64,000 nt of DNA, taken from contig NZ_CP018744.1 in the NCBI RefSeq assembly GCF_001922545.1, forward strand, positions 744,001 through 808,000, read 5' to 3'. Source of the stretch: Borreliella garinii. GTDB lineage: Bacteria; Spirochaetota; Spirochaetia; Borreliales; Borreliaceae. The notes under the pieces are model-generated. The model ran no database searches. It was not told the DNA's origin and saw only the letters and a list, made by a program, of their open reading frames with translations. Position numbers and translations under genes: made by a program. How positions within the stretch are numbered: position 1 is the first letter of the stretch; each line of letters begins with the position of its first letter. Positions 18,983 to 27,733 of the stretch are shown here, in pieces.

Positions 18983-19936
18983 ATGAATTTGATTTTTAAT
19001 ATTAACCTATTTTTTAAAAAATATTTTTTAGTCTTATTTTTAGTCTTAGTTTCTTGTGTAAGCAAGAACAAGCTAAATGATAAAAATATTAATGAGGAGA
19101 AAGAAAGTTCTTATAGATTTCCAGTAATTGCCATAAAAATCAAAAAGGGAACTTTGAGCGATTATTTGTCTTTAAATGGAGATATAGATACAAAAGTCAA
19201 GGCAGATATTTTTCCAGATGCTGCTGGTAAAATAACCTCTTTGAGAGTAAAGCTTGGAACTTATGTTAAAAAGGGGCAAGTAATTGCAACTCTTGATCCT
19301 TCAAGACCTGGTTCTGTATATTTAAATAGTCCAGTAAGAGCGCCAATCTCGGGATATATTTTAAATATTAGAAAAAAAATTGGCGAAACAGTTAATCCTC
19401 AATCCAGTATAGCGGTAGTAGGAAGGACGGATGCAAAGCAAATTTTAACTTATGTGTCTGAGAAATATATTTCAAATATTAAAGTTGGAAATGATGCTAT
19501 TATTGAGGTTGGAGCTTATCCTAATGAAAAGTTTAAAGCTAAAGTTTCAGAGATATCTCCTGTTTTAGATTCTAAAAGCCGCACTATTGAGGTATATCTT
19601 ACGCCTATTGGTAGTAATTTAGATAAACTGATTATTGGTATGTTTTCTAAAATTAAACTTATTACTAAACGCTTTAGAGATGTAATTAAGATTCCAAGAG
19701 AAGCTGTTGTTGAGCGAGAGGGTAAGCAATTTGTATTTAAGCTTGATTTAGAGGGCAAAAGCGTTCAAATGTTACCCGTTACAGTACTTTTTGAAATAGA
19801 TGGCATTGTAGCTCTTTCGGGTGAGGTTGAAGAGAATGATTTAATTGTAGTAGAAGGCATGTCTACTCTTTCTAATGGAACCCTAATAAATTTAGTAGAT
19901 ACAAAAGAAAGTCTTTCAGCTGAAAGCAATATTTAA
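18983..19936 (+). CDS. besA: Periplasmic adaptor (membrane fusion) lipoprotein BesA
   Basis: 317-residue membrane-fusion protein linking the RND pump to the outer channel. Lipobox LVLVSC, then the lipoyl/barrel-sandwich halves ([21 protein letters not shown] and [14 protein letters not shown]), no long coiled-coil hairpin between them, and the beta-barrel domain ([21 protein letters not shown]). The near-absence of the coiled-coil hairpin is worth noting: the sandwich halves are only about 15 residues apart, so contact with the outer channel must be made differently from AcrA. Second gene of the bes operon; besB follows after 18 bases. Confidence 0.93.
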   Translation: MNLIFNINLFFKKYFLVLFLVLVSCVSKNKLNDKNINEEKESSYRFPVIAIKIKKGTLSDYLSLNGDIDTKVKADIFPDAAGKITSLRVKLGTYVKKGQVIATLDPSRPGSVYLNSPVRAPISGYILNIRKKIGETVNPQSSIAVVGRTDAKQILTYVSEKYISNIKVGNDAIIEVGAYPNEKFKAKVSEISPVLDSKSRTIEVYLTPIGSNLDKLIIGMFSKIKLITKRFRDVIKIPREAVVEREGKQFVFKLDLEGKSVQMLPVTVLFEIDGIVALSGEVEENDLIVVEGMSTLSNGTLINLVDTKESLSAESNI

Positions 19937-19954
19937 TTTATTGGGAGATGTGTT

Positions 19955-22900
19955 ATGTTGGTTAAGAGAATAGTTGGCAAACCAATAACAATGTTGATTT
20001 TATTTTCATTGTTAATGATGATAAGTTTATATACCTTTTCAAGATTAAAAGTAGACCTTTTACCTGGGATTGATATTCCTCAAATAAGTGTTCACACTTC
20101 TTATCCTGGCGCTTCTCCTAGAGAAGTTGAAGAGAGTGTTTCTAGAGTCCTTGAGAGCGGTTTAAGTTCTGTAAAGAATTTGAAGAATATATATAGTACT
20201 TCTTCTAAAGAAAGTAGCACTGTTTCACTTGAATTTTATCATGGAACTGATTTGGACTTAGTTTTAAATGAAATTCGAGATGCTCTTGAATTGGTAAAAT
20301 CTTTATTGCCCAGTAAATCACAGGCTCCCAGAATTTTTAGATATAATCTTAAAAATATTCCTGTAATGGAAATTACTATTAATTCTGTAAGGCCTGTTTC
20401 TGAGCTTAAAAGATATGCTGATGAGGTCATTAAACCTGGGCTTGAAAGGCTTGATGGAGTTGCAATTGTTACTGTTAATGGTGGAAGTAGAAAACGTGTT
20501 TTAATTGAGGTTTCTCAAAACAGATTAGAGTCTTATGGGCTTTCTTTGTCAAGAATATCTTCAATTATAGCATCTCAAAATTTAGAACTTTCAGCTGGTA
20601 ATATAATAGAGAATAGCTTGGAATATTTGGTTCAAGTGTCTGGAAAATTTAAATCGATTGAAGAGATAGGTAATGTAGTAATAGCTTATAAGATTCCCGA
20701 CATTTCTTCTGGCATAAATTCATCTGCTATTGAGATAAAACTTAAAGATATTGCTAATATTAAGACTGATTTTGAAGATTTGTCAGAATATGTTGAATAT
20801 AATGGATTGCCTTCAATTTCTTTATCGGTTCAAAAACGTAGTGATGCCAATTCTATTGCAGTTTCTAATGTTGTTATGAGAGAAATAGAAAAATTGAAAT
20901 TATCTATGCCTAAAGATATGAAATTAGAGATTGCTTCTGATAGTACTAATTTTATTAAAGCGTCTATTTCAACGGTTGTAAATTCAGCTTACTTTGGAGC
21001 CATACTTGCAATATTTGTTATTTTTTTCTTTTTAAGAAGCTTTAGGGCTACAATAATTATTGGAATTTCTATTCCAATAGCAATTATTCTAACCTTTTGT
21101 TTAATGTATTTTTTAAATATTTCTATTAATATTATGAGTCTTGCAGGGCTTGCGCTTGGAATTGGAATGGTTGTTGACTGCTCAATTGTTGTAATAGACA
21201 ATATATATAAATATAGGCAAAAAGGAGCAAAGCTTATTTCATCTTCTATTCTTGGAGCTCAAGAGATGATGCTGCCTATTACATCTTCAACTTTGACCTC
21301 TATTTGTGTTTTTGGTCCATTTCTTATTTTCAAATCAGAACTTGGGGTATATGGAGATTTTTTTAAAGACTTTTCATTTACGATTGTTATTTCTTTAGGA
21401 GTTTCTCTTTTGGTTGCGATTTTTTTAGTTCCTGTTTTATCAAGCCATTATGTCGGTTTATATACAAGTTTTCAAAAAAATATTAATAATGCTTTTATTA
21501 GGAGAATTGATACTTTTTTTGCTAGTATTTATTATTTTTTAGAATTTTTGTATATCAATTTATTAAATATAGTTTTAAATCATAAATTGATTTTTGGTTT
21601 GATTGTTTTTTTTAGTTTTATTGGTAGTTTGTTTTTAGGATTATTGCTAGATGTGACAACTTTTGCTAGAGGCAAAGAGAATTCAATTATTATTAATTTA
21701 AATTTTCCTAATAAAACTAATTTGGAATATGCAAAATTTTATTCGAATAAATTTTTAGAAATTGTAAAAAGTGAGGCTAAGGGATACAAAAGTATTATTT
21801 CTACTTTAAATGCTGACAGAATAACTTTCAATATATTGTTTCCCCTTAAGGAAGAGTCAAGAGATAAGTTGATTCAAAGTATAGATTATGATGCTATTAA
21901 GTATAAAATTATGAATCGCATTGGAAATCTTTATCCTGAATTTAATATTGAGCCTTCCAGTAGCAATGCTTTAGGTGGTGGAGATGCTATTAAAATTAAA
22001 ATTTCAGGGAATGATTTTGAATATATAAAAGATTATGGAAAAAATTTAGTTTCTATGCTGAAAAAAGAAATTCCTGAACTTGTAAATCCAAGACTTAGTG
22101 TAAATGATTTTCAGCTTCAAATTGGCGTTGAGATAGATAGAGCGCTAGCTTATAATTATGGCATTGACATGAATACTATTTTAAATGAGTTAAAGGCTAA
22201 CGTTAATGGTGTTGTTGCTGGGCAATATGTAGAAAATGGACTTAATTATGATATTGTTCTTAAGCTTGATAGAATGGATGTTAAAAATTTAAAAGATTTG
22301 GGAAAAATATTTATTACAAGTCCATCTGGAGTTAAAATTCCTTTTTCATCAATAGCTACCTTTGAAAAAACCAATAAAGCTGAATCTATTTACAGAGAAA
22401 ATCAAGCTTTAACTATATATCTTAATGCAGGCATTTCTCCAAATGACAATTTAACTCAAGTAACTGCAAAAGTTATAGATTTTATTAATAATAAGGTGCC
22501 TCATAAAGAAGGCACAGTGCTTAAGGTTGAAGGAGAATATGATGAATTTTCAAATATTATGAATCAGTTTAAAATAATAATTACAATGGCTATTATTGTT
22601 GTTTTTGGCATTATGGCTTCTCAATTTGAATCTTTTTTAAAACCCTTTATTATTATTTTTACAATTCCTTTAACGGCAATAGGGGTTGTACTAATACATT
22701 TTCTTGCAGGAGAAAAACTTTCTATTTTTGCTGCAATTGGAATGCTTATGCTTGTTGGTGTTGTGGTAAATACGGGAATTGTTCTTATAGACTATACTGG
22801 TTTATTGATCAAGAGAGGATTTAGATTAAGAGAATCAATTATTGAATCTTGTCGTTCAAGGCTTAGGCCAATTTTAATGTCTTCTTTGACTTCAATAATA

Positions 22901-23167
22901 GGGCTTATTCCGATGGCATTTTCTAGTGGGAGTGGGAATGAACTTTTAAAGCCAATTGCATTCACTTTTATTGGCGGAATGACAGCTAGTACATTTCTTA
23001 CTTTGTTTTTTATTCCCATGCTTTTTGAAGTTTTTTCTAATATTGTTTCAAGTTTTAAATCTAGGTTAAAAAGGGTGGTGCCTAATTTAGATGTTGAAAA
23101 ATCATTCAAAATTAATAATTCAACTAAAAGTAGTTATTATAATCTATTTGAAGAAGATGGGGATTGA
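19955..23167 (+). CDS. besB: RND efflux transporter BesB
   Basis: 1070-residue inner-membrane resistance-nodulation-division pump. The hallmark layout is present: TM1, large periplasmic loop, TM2-TM6, a cytoplasmic link, TM7, second loop and TM8-TM12. The TM4 motif reads GMVVDCSIVVIDNI, with one proton-relay aspartate kept and the second replaced by cysteine; TM10 reads VGVVVNTGIVLIDY, with Asn in place of the AcrB lysine, as in HAE2-type pumps. BesABC of B. burgdorferi is known to affect antibiotic sensitivity and virulence. SD GGGAG is spaced 9 bases from the ATG. The PII-like gene follows after one base. Confidence 0.96.
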   Translation: MLVKRIVGKPITMLILFSLLMMISLYTFSRLKVDLLPGIDIPQISVHTSYPGASPREVEESVSRVLESGLSSVKNLKNIYSTSSKESSTVSLEFYHGTDLDLVLNEIRDALELVKSLLPSKSQAPRIFRYNLKNIPVMEITINSVRPVSELKRYADEVIKPGLERLDGVAIVTVNGGSRKRVLIEVSQNRLESYGLSLSRISSIIASQNLELSAGNIIENSLEYLVQVSGKFKSIEEIGNVVIAYKIPDISSGINSSAIEIKLKDIANIKTDFEDLSEYVEYNGLPSISLSVQKRSDANSIAVSNVVMREIEKLKLSMPKDMKLEIASDSTNFIKASISTVVNSAYFGAILAIFVIFFFLRSFRATIIIGISIPIAIILTFCLMYFLNISINIMSLAGLALGIGMVVDCSIVVIDNIYKYRQKGAKLISSSILGAQEMMLPITSSTLTSICVFGPFLIFKSELGVYGDFFKDFSFTIVISLGVSLLVAIFLVPVLSSHYVGLYTSFQKNINNAFIRRIDTFFASIYYFLEFLYINLLNIVLNHKLIFGLIVFFSFIGSLFLGLLLDVTTFARGKENSIIINLNFPNKTNLEYAKFYSNKFLEIVKSEAKGYKSIISTLNADRITFNILFPLKEESRDKLIQSIDYDAIKYKIMNRIGNLYPEFNIEPSSSNALGGGDAIKIKISGNDFEYIKDYGKNLVSMLKKEIPELVNPRLSVNDFQLQIGVEIDRALAYNYGIDMNTILNELKANVNGVVAGQYVENGLNYDIVLKLDRMDVKNLKDLGKIFITSPSGVKIPFSSIATFEKTNKAESIYRENQALTIYLNAGISPNDNLTQVTAKVIDFINNKVPHKEGTVLKVEGEYDEFSNIMNQFKIIITMAIIVVFGIMASQFESFLKPFIIIFTIPLTAIGVVLIHFLAGEKLSIFAAIGMLMLVGVVVNTGIVLIDYTGLLIKRGFRLRESIIESCRSRLRPILMSSLTSIIGLIPMAFSSGSGNELLKPIAFTFIGGMTASTFLTLFFIPMLFEVFSNIVSSFKSRLKRVVPNLDVEKSFKINNSTKSSYYNLFEEDGD

Positions 23168-23168
23168 T

Positions 23169-23477
23169 ATGACTAAATTTCATAGGTATAGGATTGAAAT
23201 AATTTCCAACTTATCTTTAGAGCTTGATATTTTAGAATGTATGGAAAAAATAGAGCAAGAGCTAGGAGAGCCTATATATTATTCTAAGATAGAAAATGTT
23301 TATGGGAAAGGCAAGAAGGGAGAAAAACATGGTAATGGTGTTTGGCCTGAAGAAAATTTTATTCTGATTATTTATACCTCCAATGAATCTATTGTTAATA
23401 GATTGAAGGATATTGTAGATGATTTGAATTGTTCTTACCCTACAGAGGGGATTAATTTTTTTATTTTGAAAAATTAA
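23169..23477 (+). CDS. Small PII-like protein at the end of the bes operon
   Basis: 102 residues starting at ATG 23169, one base after the besB stop; longer in-frame readings (from 23091 or 23157) run inside besB and lack support. The sequence has a beta-alpha-beta pattern (KFHRYRIEIISN, a helix with ECMEKIEQELG, then GKGKKGEKHGNGVWPEENFILIIYT, a helix SIVNRLKDIVDDL and a final GINFFIL strand). The Gly/Lys-rich T-loop-like stretch followed by a 'P.EN' strand resembles PII-like proteins, a group of which is described beside heavy-metal and drug RND pumps. Assignment is by pattern only; a small-molecule-sensing role in efflux control is inference. Confidence 0.6.
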   Translation: MTKFHRYRIEIISNLSLELDILECMEKIEQELGEPIYYSKIENVYGKGKKGEKHGNGVWPEENFILIIYTSNESIVNRLKDIVDDLNCSYPTEGINFFILKN

Positions 23478-23818
23478 CCTTTAAGATTATAATTTCACCC
23501 GCTTTTTTGGGTAGTAAATTTTTGAATAATAAAAATTATGTTTTAAGATTTGAGTGTAAAAATATAATTTTAAAAAGGGTCAAAATTTTCTGCTAAGTTC
23601 GCAAAATTCTTACTCAATAGAATATTCTATTTATTCAGGAGTATTTAATTATTTTTTTATTAAATATTTTTTTAAACTTTGTTTTAATTTTTTAGGTTTT
23701 TATTCTTATTGGCCTTTTGTATGTTTTTATAGTAGGGGTCTTTATAAATAATTTTTTATGAATTTATGGTTATTAATGATATAATAAATCATATTAATTT
23801 TGTTAAAAGGAGGATTAT
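23478..23818. other. Intergenic region, 341 bases, no gene found
   Basis: No open frame of useful length and no tRNA-like cloverleaf is visible. It contains a weak 4-bp hairpin near 23497-23512 after the bes operon, long AT tracts, and at its right end the extended -10 promoter of the acyl-CoA ligase gene. In B31 a small hypothetical locus (BB0138) may lie near here by numbering; nothing supports one in this sequence. Confidence 0.6.
23777..23785 (+). promoter_or_regulatory. Extended -10 promoter for the acyl-CoA ligase gene
   Basis: TGATATAAT with the same left flank (TTAA) as the fliD promoter. A weak TTATGA could act as -35 with 18-base spacing. SD AAAGGAGG follows at 23805-23812, close to ATG 23819. 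Confidence 0.6.
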
Positions 23819-25711
23819 ATGTCAATAGCAAAGGCATTCTTTGAAGTGGCTGATCAGCAAAAGGATAAAATTGCTCAAATATATAAAACTTGCAATGGAT
23901 ATGCTCATGTTACTTATGGCGACTTAAAAAACAATGTTTTAAAGCTTGCTTCCTTTTTAAAGTCAATCAATGTTAAGCATCAAGATAAAATATTTATTTG
24001 CTCTGAGAATAGGGCCGAGTGGGCCGTTATAGATTTTGCAATTTTATCTTTGGGTGCTGTTGATATTCCAAAAGGTTCTGATGTTACTCTTTTTGAAGCC
24101 GAAATTATTTTTAACTCTGCTCTTCCAAGTGTAGTTGTTTTAGAAAATTTAAATCTTCTTAATATGTTTGTTCAAATTAAATTTACAGTAAAACCGATAT
24201 TTATTATTATTGAAAATTTGAACAAAGAAGATAGGCTAAAGTATAGTGATTTTGAAATTTATACCTATGGCGATTGTATTTCATTTGGTGACAATTTAAG
24301 AAAAGATTCAGAAATTATTGAAATTGCAAGTAAAGTTGATTCTAATGATATGGCAACAATAATATATACTTCTGGAACAACAGGCAATCCAAAGGGGGTA
24401 ATGCTTAGCCATGCTAACCTTCTTTATCAGGTTTCTAGTTTCAGTTTAATGGTTGATACGCAAGTGGGACAAATATTTATGTGTATTTTGCCAATTTGGC
24501 ATTCCTTTCAAAGATCTTTTTCTTACAATATTTTTCTCAAGGGCATGGTTTGTTTATTTTCTACCATTGTTCCAAGGGCAATGCTTGATGATATTAAAAA
24601 TATTAATCCCCATTATATTGCAGCTGTTCCTAGGCTTTGGATTGCAATAAGGCAAAATATTTATAAAGAAGTTTCTAAAAAGTCGTTTATTTCTAGAATA
24701 ATTTTTCATTTTTTTATAAAATTGGCATTTCTTAATGATATTTGCTATAGGACAGTAATGGGACTTTATCCAGACAATGGTTTTAATTTATTTTGTCCTA
24801 TAAAGAAAATTTTGGGAATATTCGGGTTAATCTGCTTATTTCCTTTTAAAGCTTTGGGGAATATTTTGATTTTTAATAAAATAAATAAGATCTTAGGCAA
24901 TAATTTTGTTGTTGGGATTACTGGTGGTGGGAGTATGCCTTTATCTGTTGCTAGATTTTTTAATTCAATTGGCATTGAACTTGCTAATGCTTATGGATTG
25001 ACAGAAACTTCACCCGGAGTGGCTTCCAATAAGCATAAAAAATTGATCATTGGAACTTGTGGTAAAATTTTACCTGGAACTGTTGCTGAGATTAGAGATG
25101 CTGATGGCAACAAGCTTAAAAAGCCTGGAAAAGGAATTTTATTTGTAAAAGGGCCCCAAGTAATGCTTGGATATTACAAGGATAGAGAAGCAACTTGCAG
25201 GATTATTGGTCCTGATGGTTTTTTAAACACAGGCGATATTGCAAAATTATCCAAGGATAATGTTGTTCAAATTATTGGTCGAGAAAAAGATACAATTGTT
25301 TTGAACAATGGAGAGAATGTTGAGCCTGCTCCAATTGAGATTAAGCTTGAAGAATCAATATTAATAGAAAAAGCAGTTGTTGTAGGGCAGGATCAAAAAT
25401 TTTTAGGCGCTCTTATTCTTCCAAATTTTGAAGAAATAAATAAATATCTAGAAAGTGTTGGGCAAAAAATTTTTGATGCTAATAATAGACGTCAAATTAT
25501 TGCAAATAATATTGTTCTTAAGGCTATAAATGATGAAATAAAAAAATTAATCAATAGAACTAATGGATTTAAACCTTTTGAGCAAATATTGAAGTTTACC
25601 CTTTTAGAGAAACCATTTGAAGTTGGCAAAGAAATATCGATTAAAATGGATATTAAGCGAAGCTATATTTTAAATTTTTATAAAAATGAAATTAAAAATT
25701 TATTTACTTGA
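23819..25711 (+). CDS. Long-chain fatty acid-CoA ligase (AMP-forming)
   Basis: 630-residue member of the ANL adenylating superfamily, of the membrane-associated long-chain acyl-CoA synthetase type. Motifs: the P-loop-like YTSGTTGNPKGVMLSH (about residues 184-197), the A5 motif NAYGLTETSP, the A8-type GFLNTGDIAKL and the hinge IGREKDTIVL. It activates fatty acids to acyl-CoA; since Borrelia cannot make fatty acids, host-derived chains are the likely substrate and phospholipid or lipoprotein acylation the sink. Strong SD. Its stop is directly adjacent to the end of the convergent PBP gene, with no base between. Confidence 0.93.
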   Translation: MSIAKAFFEVADQQKDKIAQIYKTCNGYAHVTYGDLKNNVLKLASFLKSINVKHQDKIFICSENRAEWAVIDFAILSLGAVDIPKGSDVTLFEAEIIFNSALPSVVVLENLNLLNMFVQIKFTVKPIFIIIENLNKEDRLKYSDFEIYTYGDCISFGDNLRKDSEIIEIASKVDSNDMATIIYTSGTTGNPKGVMLSHANLLYQVSSFSLMVDTQVGQIFMCILPIWHSFQRSFSYNIFLKGMVCLFSTIVPRAMLDDIKNINPHYIAAVPRLWIAIRQNIYKEVSKKSFISRIIFHFFIKLAFLNDICYRTVMGLYPDNGFNLFCPIKKILGIFGLICLFPFKALGNILIFNKINKILGNNFVVGITGGGSMPLSVARFFNSIGIELANAYGLTETSPGVASNKHKKLIIGTCGKILPGTVAEIRDADGNKLKKPGKGILFVKGPQVMLGYYKDREATCRIIGPDGFLNTGDIAKLSKDNVVQIIGREKDTIVLNNGENVEPAPIEIKLEESILIEKAVVVGQDQKFLGALILPNFEEINKYLESVGQKIFDANNRRQIIANNIVLKAINDEIKKLINRTNGFKPFEQILKFTLLEKPFEVGKEISIKMDIKRSYILNFYKNEIKNLFT

Positions 25712-27601
25712 TTATTTTAAATACAGTTCAAGCTCTACTATGTCTTCTAATTTTGTATTGGGAGGTATGCTTTGCTTATAAACAAATCCAGCGCCATTTA
25801 TTTTGATTTTTATGGTGCTTTTATAGTATTTTAGTATGTCTATTGCTTCTCTTTTGGAAAGATTTATAAAATTTGGCAAGTATGCCTTATTTTTATAATT
25901 GGTGGCAGTTTTAGGAATCTTGATTTTTGATGGCATTTTGATTTTTTTATATGCGCTTGTGTTTTGTCGATATTCAATAAATTCTATTATTTCTTTTGCC
26001 ATTGGAGCTGCTATTCTTGTTCCATATATTATTTTTTTGGGGTATCTGTATACAATATAAATAATGTATTTTGGTTGTTCTGTGGGGTATATTGCTAAGA
26101 TTGAGGATGTGTAGTCTTCTTCTGAGTATTTTCCGGTTTTTCTATCAATAGCCTGAGATGTCCCGCTTTTTGCAGAAATGTCAAGATTTTTAATTTTAAG
26201 ATTTGGAATTCCACCTTTATTTACAACTTCTCTCATCATTTTTAAAACTTTTTGTGCTGAACTCTTGGATATTGCTCTTTTTATTTCTTCTTTATCAAAT
26301 TCTTTAATAATTTCTTCTTTATCGTTACTTATTTTTTTGATTATTCTGGGTTTTAACATTATTCCATTGTTGCCCAGTATGCTTGCAGCTTGTAATATTT
26401 GAACCGCTGATACTCCTATTTCTTGTCCAAATCCAATTGTAGCCTTGCTTCTTCCTGACCATTTTGAATAATGATTTAAGAGTCCTTTTGTTTCTCCGGG
26501 AAATGGAAATCCAACTTTTTTCCCAAATCCAAAATCTAAAAGTTTTTTGTAAAAGTATTCATTGCTAACTTTCTCAGTAATGTAAGCTATTCCTACATTT
26601 GATGAATAAATTAAAATCTCTGTAGAGTCTATGTATTTATAGGGAGGATTTAAGGTTTTGATTGTAATTTTCTCTCCTGATGGAAATTGTTTTTGATATA
26701 TTCCATTGTCTAAAAATTTTTCTTCTAAATTTAATTTTCCACTTTCTAATATTATTGCAACTGTAAAAATTTTATTAATGCTTCCAGGCTCATAGGTTAA
26801 CGATGAAGAAAGGTTTTTTCGTATTTCTTCAGGATATTCAGAATAAAAGTTTGCATCATATTGAGGGAATTGAACCATAGACAATATTTCTCCATTTTGG
26901 GAGTCCATTACTAAAGTAATTAAACTTTCAGGATTATTTTCTTTAAAGTATTTTTTAGCTATTTTGCTAACACCTTGTTGTATATTCATGTCTATTGTTA
27001 AGTAGATGTTGTTTGTTTCTAATTCTTCATTTAAAAATTGTTGTTTGGTTTTATCTTTTCCTAAGATACTATTTAGAGAAAATTCAATGCCCTCAAGGCC
27101 AAGATTATCTGTTCCCACAAAGCCAGTAATATTGCTTGTGACATGTCTAAAGGGATAAATTCTTGTGTAATCAGGATATAAAGTAATGTTTGAGAGCCTG
27201 CCTTCAGCTTGAATTCTTTTAATTAAATCTGACTCTTCTCTTTTTATTTTCCTTTTTATATATAAAAACCCTTTTTTAGAAGAAAGCTTTTCTTTTAAAA
27301 TTCTTGAATCAATTTGGAGTATTGCGGCAAGAGTTTCAGATGTACTTACAATATTTTCTATTTTTTGAGGGTTTGTTCCAATTGAATAGGACTTTGAAGA
27401 GAATGCTATTGGTTTTCCATTTCTATCATAAATTGTTCCTCTTCTTACAATATCATTTGACTTTAAAGATATGATGTTGTCTTGGCTGTTATTTAAGACC
27501 ATTAATGTAAAATATTTGTAAATAGTTAGCAAAGTTATACCCAAAGATATTATTAATACTGTCTTTATTCGATATTTATTGTTAAGTATTTTTTTGGTCA
27601 T
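25712..27601 (-). CDS. Class B penicillin-binding protein with C-terminal PASTA domain
   Basis: 629-residue peptidoglycan transpeptidase of the FtsI/PBP2x type. One TM helix at about residues 13-33, the dimerisation region with RRGTIYDRNGKPIA, and the three active-site motifs: S274-x-x-K277 (PGSINK, usually PGSTFK), S333-S334-N335, and K478-S-G-T481. After residue about 570 there is a PASTA-like domain (FINLSKREAIDILKYY, the family pattern 'GmskeeA...L'). It could be FtsI (septal) or an elongation PBP; the context gives no dcw neighbours. It shares a divergent region with hisS and abuts the acyl-CoA ligase gene. Confidence 0.92.
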   Translation of the reverse strand: MTKKILNNKYRIKTVLIISLGITLLTIYKYFTLMVLNNSQDNIISLKSNDIVRRGTIYDRNGKPIAFSSKSYSIGTNPQKIENIVSTSETLAAILQIDSRILKEKLSSKKGFLYIKRKIKREESDLIKRIQAEGRLSNITLYPDYTRIYPFRHVTSNITGFVGTDNLGLEGIEFSLNSILGKDKTKQQFLNEELETNNIYLTIDMNIQQGVSKIAKKYFKENNPESLITLVMDSQNGEILSMVQFPQYDANFYSEYPEEIRKNLSSSLTYEPGSINKIFTVAIILESGKLNLEEKFLDNGIYQKQFPSGEKITIKTLNPPYKYIDSTEILIYSSNVGIAYITEKVSNEYFYKKLLDFGFGKKVGFPFPGETKGLLNHYSKWSGRSKATIGFGQEIGVSAVQILQAASILGNNGIMLKPRIIKKISNDKEEIIKEFDKEEIKRAISKSSAQKVLKMMREVVNKGGIPNLKIKNLDISAKSGTSQAIDRKTGKYSEEDYTSSILAIYPTEQPKYIIYIVYRYPKKIIYGTRIAAPMAKEIIEFIEYRQNTSAYKKIKMPSKIKIPKTATNYKNKAYLPNFINLSKREAIDILKYYKSTIKIKINGAGFVYKQSIPPNTKLEDIVELELYLK

Positions 27602-27733
27602 TAATTTTGGACCTCTTAAATTATTTTATAACTATATGAAATAAAAAATTATTCATTTTTTTTTGCATCTATATTATTATATGTTATTATATTCTGAAAA
27701 AGTAAATTACTATATAGCAGAGGGTATAATATA

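Noticed and set aside
23494-23514. Terminator after the bes operon
   Set aside because: Only a 4-bp ACCC/GGGT stem around a T-rich loop; too weak to call.
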